A DNA stretch of 39,702 nucleotides from Acidimicrobiia bacterium (GTDB taxonomy: Bacteria; Actinomycetota; Acidimicrobiia; Spongiisociales; UBA5794). The number at the start of each line of letters is the position of its first letter. The stretch's first letter is position 1. The DNA lies in the NCBI GenBank assembly GCA_036396535.1, contig DASWKR010000028.1:81434-121135 (forward strand). The letters are read 5' to 3'. Made by a program: the position numbers and the translations under genes. Below are positions 32,281 through 39,702 of this stretch, piece by piece. The notes beneath the pieces are model-generated. The model did no database searches. It was given only the letters and a program-made list of their open reading frames with translations, and was not told the DNA's origin.

Positions 32281-32802
32281 TCAGTCTCTCGGCGGCAGGA
32301 CCCGGACCGCAGATGAGCTCGGGGTGTGGCCCGCAGGCTCCCGGAGCCCGTCGACGAGCCGGAGGGCGATATGGTCGGCGAGCGGGCTGCTGCCCTCGAC
32401 GCCGACGTCCCGGTTCCATCCCCAGGCGTCTTCGTAGCGCTCCGAGACGGCGTTGGCGAACGACCGGAGCCCGACCGCCAACGCAACGAGCGCCACCGCA
32501 TAGGTGCCGATCGTCGTGACGAAAGGTGCCAGCGCCATGAACAGGGCGATGCAGACCGTGGCGGTGACGCCGTTGAACGACACCCTCAGGGTGCGAAGGT
32601 GCTGCTTCTCCAGGCGCTCCGCTGCCGCCTTCGCCGCCCCCGGCGTGCGGTGGCGGGAGCTCGACTCGACGGCCGGTTGCCGGGGAGGGCGTGCCAGGAC
32701 GTCGAGCTGCCAGGATCCGGCAATCGTCGCGGAAGTGCGGCGGACGCGGTACGGGCCGCTCTCGTAGCCATCGTCGTGGCTCTCCCAGTCGAGGCTCGGC
32801 AT
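32281..32802 (-). CDS. Hypothetical protein with two membrane helices
   Basis: I do not recognise this 173-residue protein. The first 75 residues are hydrophilic, with YESGPYRVRRTSATIAGSWQLDVLARP followed by a basic helix (AAKAAAERLEKQHLRTLRV). Two adjacent hydrophobic helices lie at about 80-120 (FNGVTATVCIALFMALAPFV and TYAVALVALAVGLRSF), and a polar C-terminal tail ends with PPRD. The topology suggests a hairpin in the membrane with both tails in the cytoplasm. The ATG at 32802 has a GAGAGG-like site upstream; the frame open to 34491 is antisense to the aldehyde dehydrogenase and is rejected. Confidence 0.65.
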   Translation of the reverse strand: MPSLDWESHDDGYESGPYRVRRTSATIAGSWQLDVLARPPRQPAVESSSRHRTPGAAKAAAERLEKQHLRTLRVSFNGVTATVCIALFMALAPFVTTIGTYAVALVALAVGLRSFANAVSERYEDAWGWNRDVGVEGSSPLADHIALRLVDGLREPAGHTPSSSAVRVLPPRD

Positions 32803-32940
32803 CGTCGTCCTCTCTCCTTGCACCACGAGTATGCACCGAACCGCGCCACAGGTGAAGCCCGGGATTCCTCGACGACCGTCATCAGCCGGTGACCTGCACC
32901 GGCGGTAACGTGCCCTCGCACCGAGCGCGGAGGAGTGCAA

Positions 32941-34374
32941 GTGGCCCGGGATCTCGAGATCTACCTCGCGGGAGAGTGGACGGAGGGCACAGGTGACGGA
33001 CATCACGAGCTGATCTCGCCGGTGACCGGTGAGCACGTCGCCAACGTCCCGATGGCGTCCGACGCCGACGTCGATGAGGCGGTCACCGCCGCCAGGGCCG
33101 CCCAGGAGGAGTACCGCTTCTGGTCGGCGTTCGAGCGGGCGGAGCTGTGCCACAGGGTCGCGGCGGCCATCGAGGACCTCGTTCCGGAGATCGCCCGCAT
33201 CCAGACTCTCGAGCAGGGCAAGCCGTACCACGCCGAGTCGCTGGCGGACATCACCGAGGCGAATCAGTACTTCCTCAACGCCGCCGAGGACGTCAAGCGC
33301 CTCGGAGGCGAGAACATCCCGACGACCGACCGCAACAAGCGGATGTTCACGTTTCGGCGTCCCGTGGGCGTATGGGCCGCCATCACGCCGTGGAACTTCC
33401 CGGTGACGATCCCGCTCGAGTACGTGGGTCCCGGCCTGGCCGCAGGCAACGCCGTCATCGTCAAGCCTCCCCAGTTCACCTCGTGGGCGCTGCTCAAGCT
33501 GGCGGAGGCGTTCGATGTCGCCGGCGTTCCCAAGGGTCTCATCTCGATCATCCCCGGCGGAGGGGACATCGGCGAGATGCTCGTCCGCCACGCCGGCGTC
33601 GACGGCATCGGGTTCACCGGATCGTCGGCGACCGGGAAGAAGATCATCGCCGCCATGGGCGTCAAGCGATCCATCATGGAGATGTCGGGCAACGGACCGA
33701 CGATCGTCACGGACGACGCCAACGTCTCGGCCGCCGCCGGTGCCGCCGTCTTCGGGGCGTACTACAACGCCGGCCAGGTCTGCTGTGCTACGGAGCGGGT
33801 CATCGTGACGGAGGCCGTCCACGACGAGTTCGTCGAGCGGGCGCTCGAGGCGTCGAAGGACGTGCGGCTGGGTGACCCCTTCGACGAGGCGACCAACATG
33901 GGGCCCCTCAACAACGAGCCGACGGCGATGAAGATGGACCGCCATCTCGCCGATGCGACCGACAGGGGCGCCACGATCCTCGCCGGGGGACGGAGAGCGC
34001 CCGGCCATCCGACGAACCTGTACTACGAGCTCACCCTCATCGACCAGGTACCGGAGGAAGCGGCAGTCTCTCAGGAGGAGACGTTCGGCCCGGTGCTGCC
34101 CATCCTCACGGCGCGCGACGACGAGGACGCCGCGGGCATCGCCAACCGGACGAGGCTCGGGCTGCAGGCAGCAGTCTTCACCAAGAGCCTCCACAAGGCG
34201 TTCTGGTATGCCGACCGCATCCGCAGCGGAACGGTCGTCGTCAACGACTCGACGGACTTCTGGGAGACGTTCCAACCGTTCGGAGGGGCAGCGGGCACCG
34301 ACACCGGCTGGGGGCGGGGCAGCCTGGAGGAATTCACCGACCTGCAGACGCTCGTCATCGACCTCGGAAGCTGA
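32941..34374 (+). CDS. NAD(P)-dependent aldehyde dehydrogenase
   Basis: This 477-residue enzyme has TPWNFPVTIPLE (Asn152), VKPPQFTS (Lys175), GFTGSSATGKKI (cofactor glycine loop), EMSGNGP (Glu247, general base) and NAGQVCCATERV (catalytic Cys281). All active-site residues of the ALDH superfamily are in place. The substrate is not evident; semialdehydes from amine breakdown are plausible given the aminotransferase and amine oxidase further downstream, but another gene pair intervenes. GTG 32941 is chosen over GTG 32935 because GGAGGA (32929-32934) is 6 nt before it. A hairpin follows the stop. Confidence 0.93.
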   Translation: MARDLEIYLAGEWTEGTGDGHHELISPVTGEHVANVPMASDADVDEAVTAARAAQEEYRFWSAFERAELCHRVAAAIEDLVPEIARIQTLEQGKPYHAESLADITEANQYFLNAAEDVKRLGGENIPTTDRNKRMFTFRRPVGVWAAITPWNFPVTIPLEYVGPGLAAGNAVIVKPPQFTSWALLKLAEAFDVAGVPKGLISIIPGGGDIGEMLVRHAGVDGIGFTGSSATGKKIIAAMGVKRSIMEMSGNGPTIVTDDANVSAAAGAAVFGAYYNAGQVCCATERVIVTEAVHDEFVERALEASKDVRLGDPFDEATNMGPLNNEPTAMKMDRHLADATDRGATILAGGRRAPGHPTNLYYELTLIDQVPEEAAVSQEETFGPVLPILTARDDEDAAGIANRTRLGLQAAVFTKSLHKAFWYADRIRSGTVVVNDSTDFWETFQPFGGAAGTDTGWGRGSLEEFTDLQTLVIDLGS

Positions 34375-34377
34375 GCC

Positions 34378-34427
34378 GCCGACGCCCGCCGCCGCACGAA
34401 ACAGCCGATGGGCGGCGGGCGGTCGGC
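34378..34427. terminator. Long GC-rich hairpin after the aldehyde dehydrogenase
   Basis: The arms GCCGACGCCCGCCGCC (34378-34393) and GGCGGCGGGCGGTCGGC (34411-34427) pair along 16 bp with a single bulge and a 17-nt loop. No U-run follows; the TAGGAT box of the next gene starts 2 nt later. Probably a factor-assisted terminator insulating the downstream promoter. Confidence 0.5.
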
Positions 34428-34428
34428 G

Positions 34429-34434
34429 TAGGAT
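34429..34434 (+). promoter_or_regulatory. -10 box TAGGAT before the leader ORF
   Basis: TAGGAT ends 7 nt before the ATG at 34442, the same hexamer and nearly the same spacing as before the cyclase gene. Confidence 0.45.
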
Positions 34435-34441
34435 CCCAGCC

Positions 34442-34510
34442 ATGAGGCAGGCGAACGACGCGGCCCGGTGTATCACGACGCCCACGCCCACCTCGGGTGG
34501 ACCATGCTGA
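34442..34510 (+). CDS. Putative 22-codon leader ORF
   Basis: ATG at 34442 opens a frame of 22 codons (MRQANDAARCITTPTPTSGGPC). It sits at leaderless distance from a -10 box and has no relatives I know. Its stop lies in ATGCTGA, where the ATG starts the next gene, so terminating ribosomes could reinitiate there. It may instead be untranslated leader sequence; the peptide itself is probably not functional. Confidence 0.35.
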   Translation: MRQANDAARCITTPTPTSGGPC

Positions 34511-35283
34511 CGTTCCTGCGCCGCCTGCTCGATCGGTTCCGCGTGGCGCCGCAGTCAGGACCGCGTGTCACAGGCTTGCCGGCGTCTTCGAACGGCGCCT
34601 CCTCTTTCCACGTCAACTGGGACATGCCTCCGGACCGCTCGATCGTCGCCGTCGAGGCGACGCTGGAGATCCTCGTGCCGCCCGTCGTCGACAGGCTCCA
34701 CTTCTGGGCTCTGCAGGCGAGCTTCGTCGGCCCCGAGGGGCGGCTCGGCGGAGCCCATCTCGGGCTGCAATGGCACCCGAGCCACCCGGGTCACACAGCC
34801 GTCAACTGGGGCGGCTACGACCGGAACGGGCTGATCCTCGACGGAACTTCGTCTGACCTGCCGAGCGCCCGCGGCAACGCCAACACACGCGACTACGCCT
34901 GGGCGCCTGCGACTCCCTACCGTCTGAGGATCTCGCCGGGAAGCAACGACGGGTGGTGGCTCGGAGAGGTCACGAACCTGGTGTCCGGCGAGACGACCAA
35001 GGTGCGCGAGCTCCACCCCGGCGGCGAACGGCTCATCTCACCCGTCGTGTGGAGCGAGGTCTTCGCCCGCTGTGACGACCCGGGTGTGACGGTGCGCTGG
35101 TCCGACCTCACGGCCATCGACGACCAGGGCGGCCACATCCAGCCGGCTGCGGTGCGAGCCAACTACCAGAGCCACGAGTCAGGTGGGTGCGCCAACACGT
35201 CGACGACGACGGACGGAATCGGCGTCCTCCAGGAGACGTCGACGATGCGCGCCACACCTCAGGGCGGCCGCCTCACGCTGTGA
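34504..35283 (+). CDS. Unknown protein, beta-rich
   Basis: I do not recognise this 259-residue protein. After a short basic amphipathic start (MLTFLRRLLDRFRVA) comes a domain rich in alternating hydrophobic residues and tryptophans: FHVNWDMPPDRS, LHFWALQASFVGPEG, GGAHLGLQWHPSH, AVNWGGYDRNG, YRLRISPGSNDGWWLGEV, and VVWSEVFARCDDP. The pattern suggests a jelly-roll or lectin-like sandwich. The C-terminus has HESGGCANTSTTTDG. No signal peptide is clear. In-frame GTG 34468 would add 12 residues (MYHDAHAHLGWT); ATG 34504 overlaps the leader ORF stop. The 3' end overlaps the convergent membrane protein gene by 11 nt. Confidence 0.6.
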   Translation: MLTFLRRLLDRFRVAPQSGPRVTGLPASSNGASSFHVNWDMPPDRSIVAVEATLEILVPPVVDRLHFWALQASFVGPEGRLGGAHLGLQWHPSHPGHTAVNWGGYDRNGLILDGTSSDLPSARGNANTRDYAWAPATPYRLRISPGSNDGWWLGEVTNLVSGETTKVRELHPGGERLISPVVWSEVFARCDDPGVTVRWSDLTAIDDQGGHIQPAAVRANYQSHESGGCANTSTTTDGIGVLQETSTMRATPQGGRLTL

Positions 35284-36574
35284 CGGCGTCGGCGCCGGCG
35301 GCCACAGGCGCCTCCCCTCCCCCAGGCGTTCGTCTCGGGCCTGCCGGGATGAGCGAGCACACGAGCCCGACCTGGAGCCCGAACAGGAGCAGCCCGCTCG
35401 GGTAGAACCACGGGATGGTGTCGAAGAGCCACAGACCGAACGGGGCGGCGAGCAGAGCGAGCGCTGCCGGCCGCCTCCTGCCGATCCGAATGGCGAGCAA
35501 GGCGAGGAAGACGACGTATCCCACCCCGGCGACCACGCCCATCTCGGCGGTGATGAGGAGCACCGTGTTGTGCACGGGCGAAGGCAGCGTCCCATCCTCG
35601 TACTCGGGCTCGCTGGCCAGCGCGTAGTTCCACGGTCCGACGCCGACGACGGGGTGGTCGCCGATGATCTCCAAGGCGATCCTGGCGATCTCGAGGCGTT
35701 GGCTGCTGATCGAGTCGAGGTCCGTGGTGAGCGAGTCGTCCACTCTGGCCAGCCACCCCTGGCCGAACACCAGCGCCGGCACGGCGAAGCCGACGAGGAC
35801 GGCAACCAATGGTCTGGCATGGCGGCCCGGGTCGTTCCGCCACGCGAACATCCAGAGGGGCACCAGCAGCAGGAAGCTGACGAGAACTGCCCGTGAGAAG
35901 CTCAAGCCGAGCGGGATCGCGGCGAGCCCGGTGGCCGCGATCCACAGCGGCCGGGCACGTCGCCCTGCGAACGCCACCCCGACGGCTGAGGCGACGAGCG
36001 AGAGCCCGGCGAGCATGTACGGGTGGGTCGAAGTGCCGGACGGCCTGACGAACGGGCCCGCCACCGAGAACACGGACTGCTCCCCGAGGATCCCGATGCG
36101 GCCGCCGACGACGATCTGGATCGCCGCGATGACGCCGGCGACGGCAACACCGGCCACGAGAGGGGCGGCAACCATCATGCGGGCCCGGCGGCGCGGCATA
36201 GCGGCCACCTCGAGCACGACCACGACGACCACAGCCAGCCGTATCAGCAGGCTGAGCCCCCGCAAAGTCGGGTTGAAGGCGTACGAGACGGCAGCCGCGG
36301 CGAGCAGCCACCCGACGAGGTGCACCCCGGGCGAGCGTCTCGCATCGATGACGCGCCGCCAGACGGTTGGTCCGGAGAGCACCAGGAACACCACGCCGGC
36401 GACGTCCGAGGGCGTCGCGGTGACGAGGGTGTCGAAGAACCGGAATGTCTTCTCCTCGTACACCGCCAGGACGGTGAGGAACTCCCACGGCAACATGAAA
36501 GCCATGAGCACCAAGGGCGCCAGCCGTAGCGGCGCCGTACGGAGATCGGAGGTTGGTGCTGTTGGTTCGCTCAT
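35273..36574 (-). CDS. O-antigen ligase/polymerase (Wzy_C-like) family membrane protein
   Basis: This 433-residue protein has about eleven membrane helices. The family features are SFSRAVLVSFLLLVPL, a long extracytoplasmic loop with QRLEIARIALEIIGDHPVVGVGPWNYAL, and PSPVHNTVLLITAEMGVVAGVGYVVF (the HN...E.G pattern). Such proteins ligate or polymerise glycans carried on undecaprenyl phosphate. No other polysaccharide genes are adjacent, so the acceptor is unknown. ATG 36574 (MSEPTAPTSDL) is chosen; the frame extends to 36679 but that part covers the promoter of the divergent aminotransferase. Confidence 0.82.
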   Translation of the reverse strand: MSEPTAPTSDLRTAPLRLAPLVLMAFMLPWEFLTVLAVYEEKTFRFFDTLVTATPSDVAGVVFLVLSGPTVWRRVIDARRSPGVHLVGWLLAAAAVSYAFNPTLRGLSLLIRLAVVVVVVLEVAAMPRRRARMMVAAPLVAGVAVAGVIAAIQIVVGGRIGILGEQSVFSVAGPFVRPSGTSTHPYMLAGLSLVASAVGVAFAGRRARPLWIAATGLAAIPLGLSFSRAVLVSFLLLVPLWMFAWRNDPGRHARPLVAVLVGFAVPALVFGQGWLARVDDSLTTDLDSISSQRLEIARIALEIIGDHPVVGVGPWNYALASEPEYEDGTLPSPVHNTVLLITAEMGVVAGVGYVVFLALLAIRIGRRRPAALALLAAPFGLWLFDTIPWFYPSGLLLFGLQVGLVCSLIPAGPRRTPGGGEAPVAAGADAVTA

Positions 36575-36662
36575 CGGGTCATCGGGCGACAGGATGGCGT
36601 GCCGCCCATCCGAGGTTATCGGCAGCGGGACGGCAGCCTGAACCGCACCCGATCCGGCTGGG

Positions 36663-36668
36663 TACCAT
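36663..36668 (+). promoter_or_regulatory. -10 box TACCAT of the aminotransferase gene
   Basis: TACCAT ends 9 nt before the ATG at 36678; no Shine-Dalgarno sequence is present, so the leader would be about 2 nt. Confidence 0.4.
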
Positions 36669-36677
36669 CCGCCCATC

Positions 36678-37925
36678 ATGACCTCCTACTGGCACCCATT
36701 CGCCAACATGGCCACAGTCAAGGGCAACGAGTTCGTGGTGACCCGCGGCGAGGGCGTGTACGTGTTCGACGCTGCCGGGAACCGCTACCTCGATGCCACC
36801 GCCAGCCTGTGGTACGCCAACATCGGGCACGGACGGGCCGAGATCGTCGAAGCGGTCAAGCGGCAGATGGAGAGCCTCGCCGCCTTCCACACCTTCGGCG
36901 ACTATGCCAACCCGACGACGCTGGCACTCGCCGACCGGCTCGCCTCGATCGCTCCCGTCCCCGGGAGCAAGGTGTTCCTCACGTCGGGCGGGTCGGACTC
37001 GGTCGACACGGCGGCCAAGTTGGCACGGCGCTACTTCGCCGAGACGGGAGAGCCAGAACGGGTGGTGTTCGTCATCCGTGACTGGGCGTACCACGGGATG
37101 CACGGCTTCGGGACGAGCTTCGCCGGGATCGATCCCAATCGGGCCGGCACGGGTCCGCTCGTCCAAGACGTCGTCAGGGTCCCGCACGACTCGGTGGAGG
37201 ACCTGGAGCGCGCCATCGACGAGGTCGGCCCAGACAGGCTCGCCGGGTTCTTCTGCGAGCCGGTCTTGGGTGCCGGCGGGGTGCGGCCCGTGACGGACAC
37301 CTACCTCAAGGACTCCAGGCGGCTCGTCGACGAGGCGGGGGCGCTGTTCATCGCCGACGAGGTGATCACCGGCTTCGGCCGTGTCGGTGCCTGGTTTGCC
37401 TCGGAGCGGTTCAGCCTCGAGCCCGACATCGTGACGTTCGCCAAGGGTGTCACGTCCGGCTACCTGCCGCTCGGCGGCGTCCTCGCCTCCCCGAAGGTGG
37501 CCGAGCCGTTCTGGGCCGACGGGACCGATGCGGTGTGGCGTCACGGATACACGTACTCGGGCCACCCGACCGTGTGCGCTGCGGCGCTCGCCAACCTCGA
37601 CATCATCGAGCGGGAGGGCCTCATCCCCAGGGTGCTCGAGCTGGAGATCGAGATCATGGAGGCACTCGAGTCTCTTCTCGATCATCCGAACGTCGCCGGC
37701 CTGCGAGGAGGGGTCGGGGCGCTCGCCGCCGTGCAGCTCGACCCCGACCTCGTCGCAGAGGACCCATCCGCCGCCGCACGTGGGGCCGACGCCGCCAGGT
37801 CGGCCGGGGTGATCACGCGAGCCATCGCCGGCGGTGGATTCCAGGTATCCCCCCCATTCACGATCACGAGTGACCAGCTCGACGAGCTCGCCGCCGGGCT
37901 GCGCGCCGGGCTCGACGCCATCTGA
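36678..37925 (+). CDS. Class III PLP-dependent aminotransferase
   Basis: The protein has 415 residues. It opens YWHPFANMATVKG, then has ASLWYANIGHG, LTSGGSDSVDTAAKLARRYF and AYHGMHGFGTSFAG. The PLP aspartate is in FIADEVITGFGRVG (Asp227) and the lysine in TFAKGVTSGYLPLGG (Lys256). This is the omega-amino acid:pyruvate or putrescine/GABA-type subgroup, which moves terminal amino groups. The FAD amine oxidase gene starts 39 nt downstream, so both probably act on the same class of amines. Confidence 0.92.
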   Translation: MTSYWHPFANMATVKGNEFVVTRGEGVYVFDAAGNRYLDATASLWYANIGHGRAEIVEAVKRQMESLAAFHTFGDYANPTTLALADRLASIAPVPGSKVFLTSGGSDSVDTAAKLARRYFAETGEPERVVFVIRDWAYHGMHGFGTSFAGIDPNRAGTGPLVQDVVRVPHDSVEDLERAIDEVGPDRLAGFFCEPVLGAGGVRPVTDTYLKDSRRLVDEAGALFIADEVITGFGRVGAWFASERFSLEPDIVTFAKGVTSGYLPLGGVLASPKVAEPFWADGTDAVWRHGYTYSGHPTVCAAALANLDIIEREGLIPRVLELEIEIMEALESLLDHPNVAGLRGGVGALAAVQLDPDLVAEDPSAAARGADAARSAGVITRAIAGGGFQVSPPFTITSDQLDELAAGLRAGLDAI

Positions 37926-37964
37926 CGTCCCGACGATGGGTGCCGCCGCCGCCGTGGAGGAGCC

Positions 37965-39242
37965 GTGCTGAAGACCGTGGCGTTCTGGCAAGACGACTTC
38001 CCGCGGCCCAAGTCGCTCGCAGTCGGGGAGCTCCCGCCGACCACAGACGTCGCCATCGTCGGAGCCGGGTACACCGGGCTCTCCGCCGCCAGGGCGTTGC
38101 TGCGATCCGGCGCCGCGGTCACCGTCATCGACGCCGGGAGCATCGGGTCCGGTGCCAGCTCGGTCAACGGTGGGATGGTCAACATCGGCCTCAAGGCGCC
38201 GATCGAGAAGGTCTGGAAGGCATACGGCGAGGACCTGACGAGGCGGTTCTGGCAGGCGGGGCTCGACTCAGTCGCCCTCGTCGAGGAGATCGTCGAGTCG
38301 CACGGGATCGAGTGTGATCTCAGCCGCGTCGGCGGCGCCGAGCTCGGAACGTCCCCGCGTGACCTGCGGAGCTTCCGCCAGAGCGCCGAGTGGATCCATA
38401 CCCGATTCGGTCATGAGCTCGTGGTCGTCGGGCCCGAGAGCATCCGTGAGGTGGTGGACAGCGCCCGCTTCACTGCTGCGACGATCGACGCCGCCGGCGC
38501 AGGCGTCCATCCGGCTCGGTACGTGTACGGCCTCGCCGGCGCCGTCGCCGAGGCAGGAGCGACTCTCGTCGAGGACGCCCCCGTCACGAACATCGCCCGC
38601 ACGGTCACCGGCTACCAGCTGCTCACCCCGAGAGGCAAGGTCTCGGCGGGTGCCGTGCTGCTGGCGACGAACGGCTACACCGGCACAAGGCCTGTTCCGG
38701 CGCTCCGGAGGCGCGTCATCCCGATCGGCAGCTACATCGTCGTCACCGAGCCCCTCGATGAGGCGGTCGCAGAGCGTCTCATCCCCGCCAACCGGATGCT
38801 GTGGACCGCCCGGCGCTTTCTCAACTACTTCAGGCGGACACCCGACAACCGGATCCTGATGGGTGGGCGCAACGACCTCTCGACCGACCTCGACCTGATG
38901 GAGAGCGCCGCCATTCTCGGCGCCCGGACCACGGACGTGTTTCCCGAGCTCGCCGATCGTCGGCTGACCCATTCGTGGGGCGGCAAGCTCGGCGTCACGT
39001 TCGACCTCATGCCTCACATCGGCCGGGTCGACGGCATGTGGTACGCCCTCGGCTACGGGGGCCACGGCGTCGCCATCGCCACCTACCTGGGCGCCGAGGT
39101 TGCCGGCCGCATCACAGGAGAGCTCGACTCGAGCCCCTTCGAGGAGATCCCCCACCCGACGCGGCCGTACTACAGGAGCGAGCCGTGGTTCCTCCCAGCT
39201 GCCGCCCGGCTCTACCGGATGCTCGACGCGGTTGGTCGCTGA
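37965..39242 (+). CDS. FAD-dependent amine/amino acid oxidoreductase (DAO family)
   Basis: This 425-residue flavoenzyme has the dinucleotide-binding motif VAIVGAGYTGLSAARAL (about residues 28-44) with the acidic strand end VTVIDAG, then GSGASSVNGGMVNIGL. The C-terminal FAD contact is YALGYGGHGVAIATYLGAEVAG. The opening FWQDDFPRP and overall layout resemble gamma-glutamylputrescine oxidase (PuuB/OrdL) relatives, which oxidise an amine to an aldehyde plus ammonia. GTG 37965 has GGAGG 4 nt upstream. It probably shares a transcript with the aminotransferase. The substrate cannot be fixed from sequence. Confidence 0.9.
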   Translation: MLKTVAFWQDDFPRPKSLAVGELPPTTDVAIVGAGYTGLSAARALLRSGAAVTVIDAGSIGSGASSVNGGMVNIGLKAPIEKVWKAYGEDLTRRFWQAGLDSVALVEEIVESHGIECDLSRVGGAELGTSPRDLRSFRQSAEWIHTRFGHELVVVGPESIREVVDSARFTAATIDAAGAGVHPARYVYGLAGAVAEAGATLVEDAPVTNIARTVTGYQLLTPRGKVSAGAVLLATNGYTGTRPVPALRRRVIPIGSYIVVTEPLDEAVAERLIPANRMLWTARRFLNYFRRTPDNRILMGGRNDLSTDLDLMESAAILGARTTDVFPELADRRLTHSWGGKLGVTFDLMPHIGRVDGMWYALGYGGHGVAIATYLGAEVAGRITGELDSSPFEEIPHPTRPYYRSEPWFLPAAARLYRMLDAVGR

Positions 39243-39301
39243 GCCGGGCTCAGTCGATCGCGGTCGTCCACACGTCCTCTCCACCTCGATCGCACCGCAT
39301 G

Positions 39302-39307
39302 TAGCGT
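39302..39307 (+). promoter_or_regulatory. -10 box TAGCGT, leaderless promoter of the glycerate kinase gene
   Basis: TAGCGT ends 7 nt before the ATG at 39315 and no Shine-Dalgarno sequence is present. Confidence 0.45.
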
Positions 39308-39314
39308 CACCGCC

Positions 39315-39702
39315 ATGACGACCAGGGCCGACCTGATCAGGTACTTCCTGGCCGGAGTCGAGGCGGTCGGCCCAGAGCGCCTCGTTTCGTCGTGGCTCAC
39401 CGCACACCCCGTCGCCGCCTCGCACGTCGTCGCCATCGGCAAGGCGGCCGGAGGCATGGCCGTCGGTGCGTCCCGCCTCGTGGACGCCGAGGAGTGGCTC
39501 GTCGTGGCGCCCCACGACGTCCCGGTGCCCACCGGAGCGAGGCTCGTCATTGCCGGGCACCCCACCCCGAACGAGGAGAGCTTCGCGGCAGGGAGGCTGC
39601 TCGTGGAGCTCGCCGACAGCATGGGCGAGGAGGACCACCTCCTCGTGCTGCTCTCAGGGGGCGCCTCGTCGCTCGCCGAGGCCCCGACGGAAGGGATCTC
39701 GC
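39315..39702 (+). CDS. Glycerate 2-kinase (GckA/MOFRL family), N-terminal part, cut by the right edge
   Basis: The first 129 codons are visible. Segments HVVAIGKAAGGMAVGAS, VAPHDVPVPTGARLVIAGHPTPNEESFAAG and LLVLLSGGASSLAEAP are the N-terminal landmarks of the DUF4147/MOFRL glycerate kinase family: the phosphate-binding GKAA, the GHPxP turn and the LSGGxSxL loop. The enzyme makes 2-phosphoglycerate from D-glycerate with ATP. The rest, including the MOFRL domain, is outside the window. ATG 39315 with a leaderless promoter. Confidence 0.9.
   Translation, partial: MTTRADLIRYFLAGVEAVGPERLVSSWLTAHPVAASHVVAIGKAAGGMAVGASRLVDAEEWLVVAPHDVPVPTGARLVIAGHPTPNEESFAAGRLLVELADSMGEEDHLLVLLSGGASSLAEAPTEGIS

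Noticed and set aside
32803-34491. Upstream extension of the small membrane protein frame
   Set aside because: Antisense to the aldehyde dehydrogenase, whose active-site motifs are intact.
36678-39242. Calling the aminotransferase/oxidase pair a putrescine (Puu) operon
   Set aside because: No gamma-glutamylputrescine ligase or hydrolase is present, and the substrates cannot be read from sequence.

Overview
High-GC (roughly 68-70 %, by eye) bacterial chromosome segment with dense gene packing, frequent GTG/TTG starts and many 4-nt ATGA/GTGA overlaps. Gene content and style (DUF2277, DUF5995, TldD/TldE, class III cyclase, many apparently leaderless promoters) suggest an actinobacterial lineage, possibly Acidimicrobiia-like. 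That placement is inference: the window has no rRNA or other marker gene. I saw no tRNA, rRNA, CRISPR, insertion sequence or phage gene, so this looks like core chromosome.

Layout. 1-1300: the start of a probable M1 aminopeptidase leaving to the left, a DUF2277 gene, and an ArsR regulator/SRPBCC pair with a perfect inverted-repeat operator. 1314-7690 (minus): a complete System I cytochrome c maturation operon ccmA-B-C-D-E-F-H/I-G, tightly overlapped, including a 40-residue ccmD and a CcmH-CcmI-like fusion. A thioredoxin with a histidine-rich tail is divergent from it. 8358-9614: a secreted RTX-like calcium-binding repeat protein. 9637-14305 (minus): a DUF2007 protein, the TldE/TldD metalloprotease pair and a soluble PAS histidine kinase. 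14523-19636: a zinc-ribbon Nudix hydrolase, a giant membrane-anchored Asp-box protein and a GSA-aminotransferase-like enzyme.

19760-29213: an adenosine deaminase family enzyme, then a vitamin B12 salvage operon on the minus strand (riboswitch, btuF, btuC, btuD, cobO, cobD/cbiB, cbiZ). It imports corrinoids, adenosylates them, strips cobinamides to cobyric acid and re-attaches the aminopropanol arm. Upstream lie fhs and a metF-like gene. They feed one-carbon units towards 5-methyl-THF, the substrate of B12-dependent methionine synthase (not seen here), which gives the neighbourhood a metabolic logic.

29319-39702: a membrane adenylate/guanylate cyclase, a DUF5995 protein, a small membrane protein, an aldehyde dehydrogenase, an unknown protein preceded by a possible 22-codon leader ORF, an O-antigen ligase family protein, a class III aminotransferase plus FAD oxidoreductase pair, and the start of a glycerate 2-kinase cut by the window edge. 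No gene-free stretch exceeds 300 bases; the longest (26345-26609) holds the riboswitch.

Most notable: the B12 riboswitch with a readable mutually exclusive hairpin platform that places the btuF Shine-Dalgarno sequence in a hairpin and its TTG start in a U-run; a recurrent TANNNT box 6-9 nt before SD-less start codons; the His-tailed thioredoxin; and the Asp-box protein with a distinct central domain.
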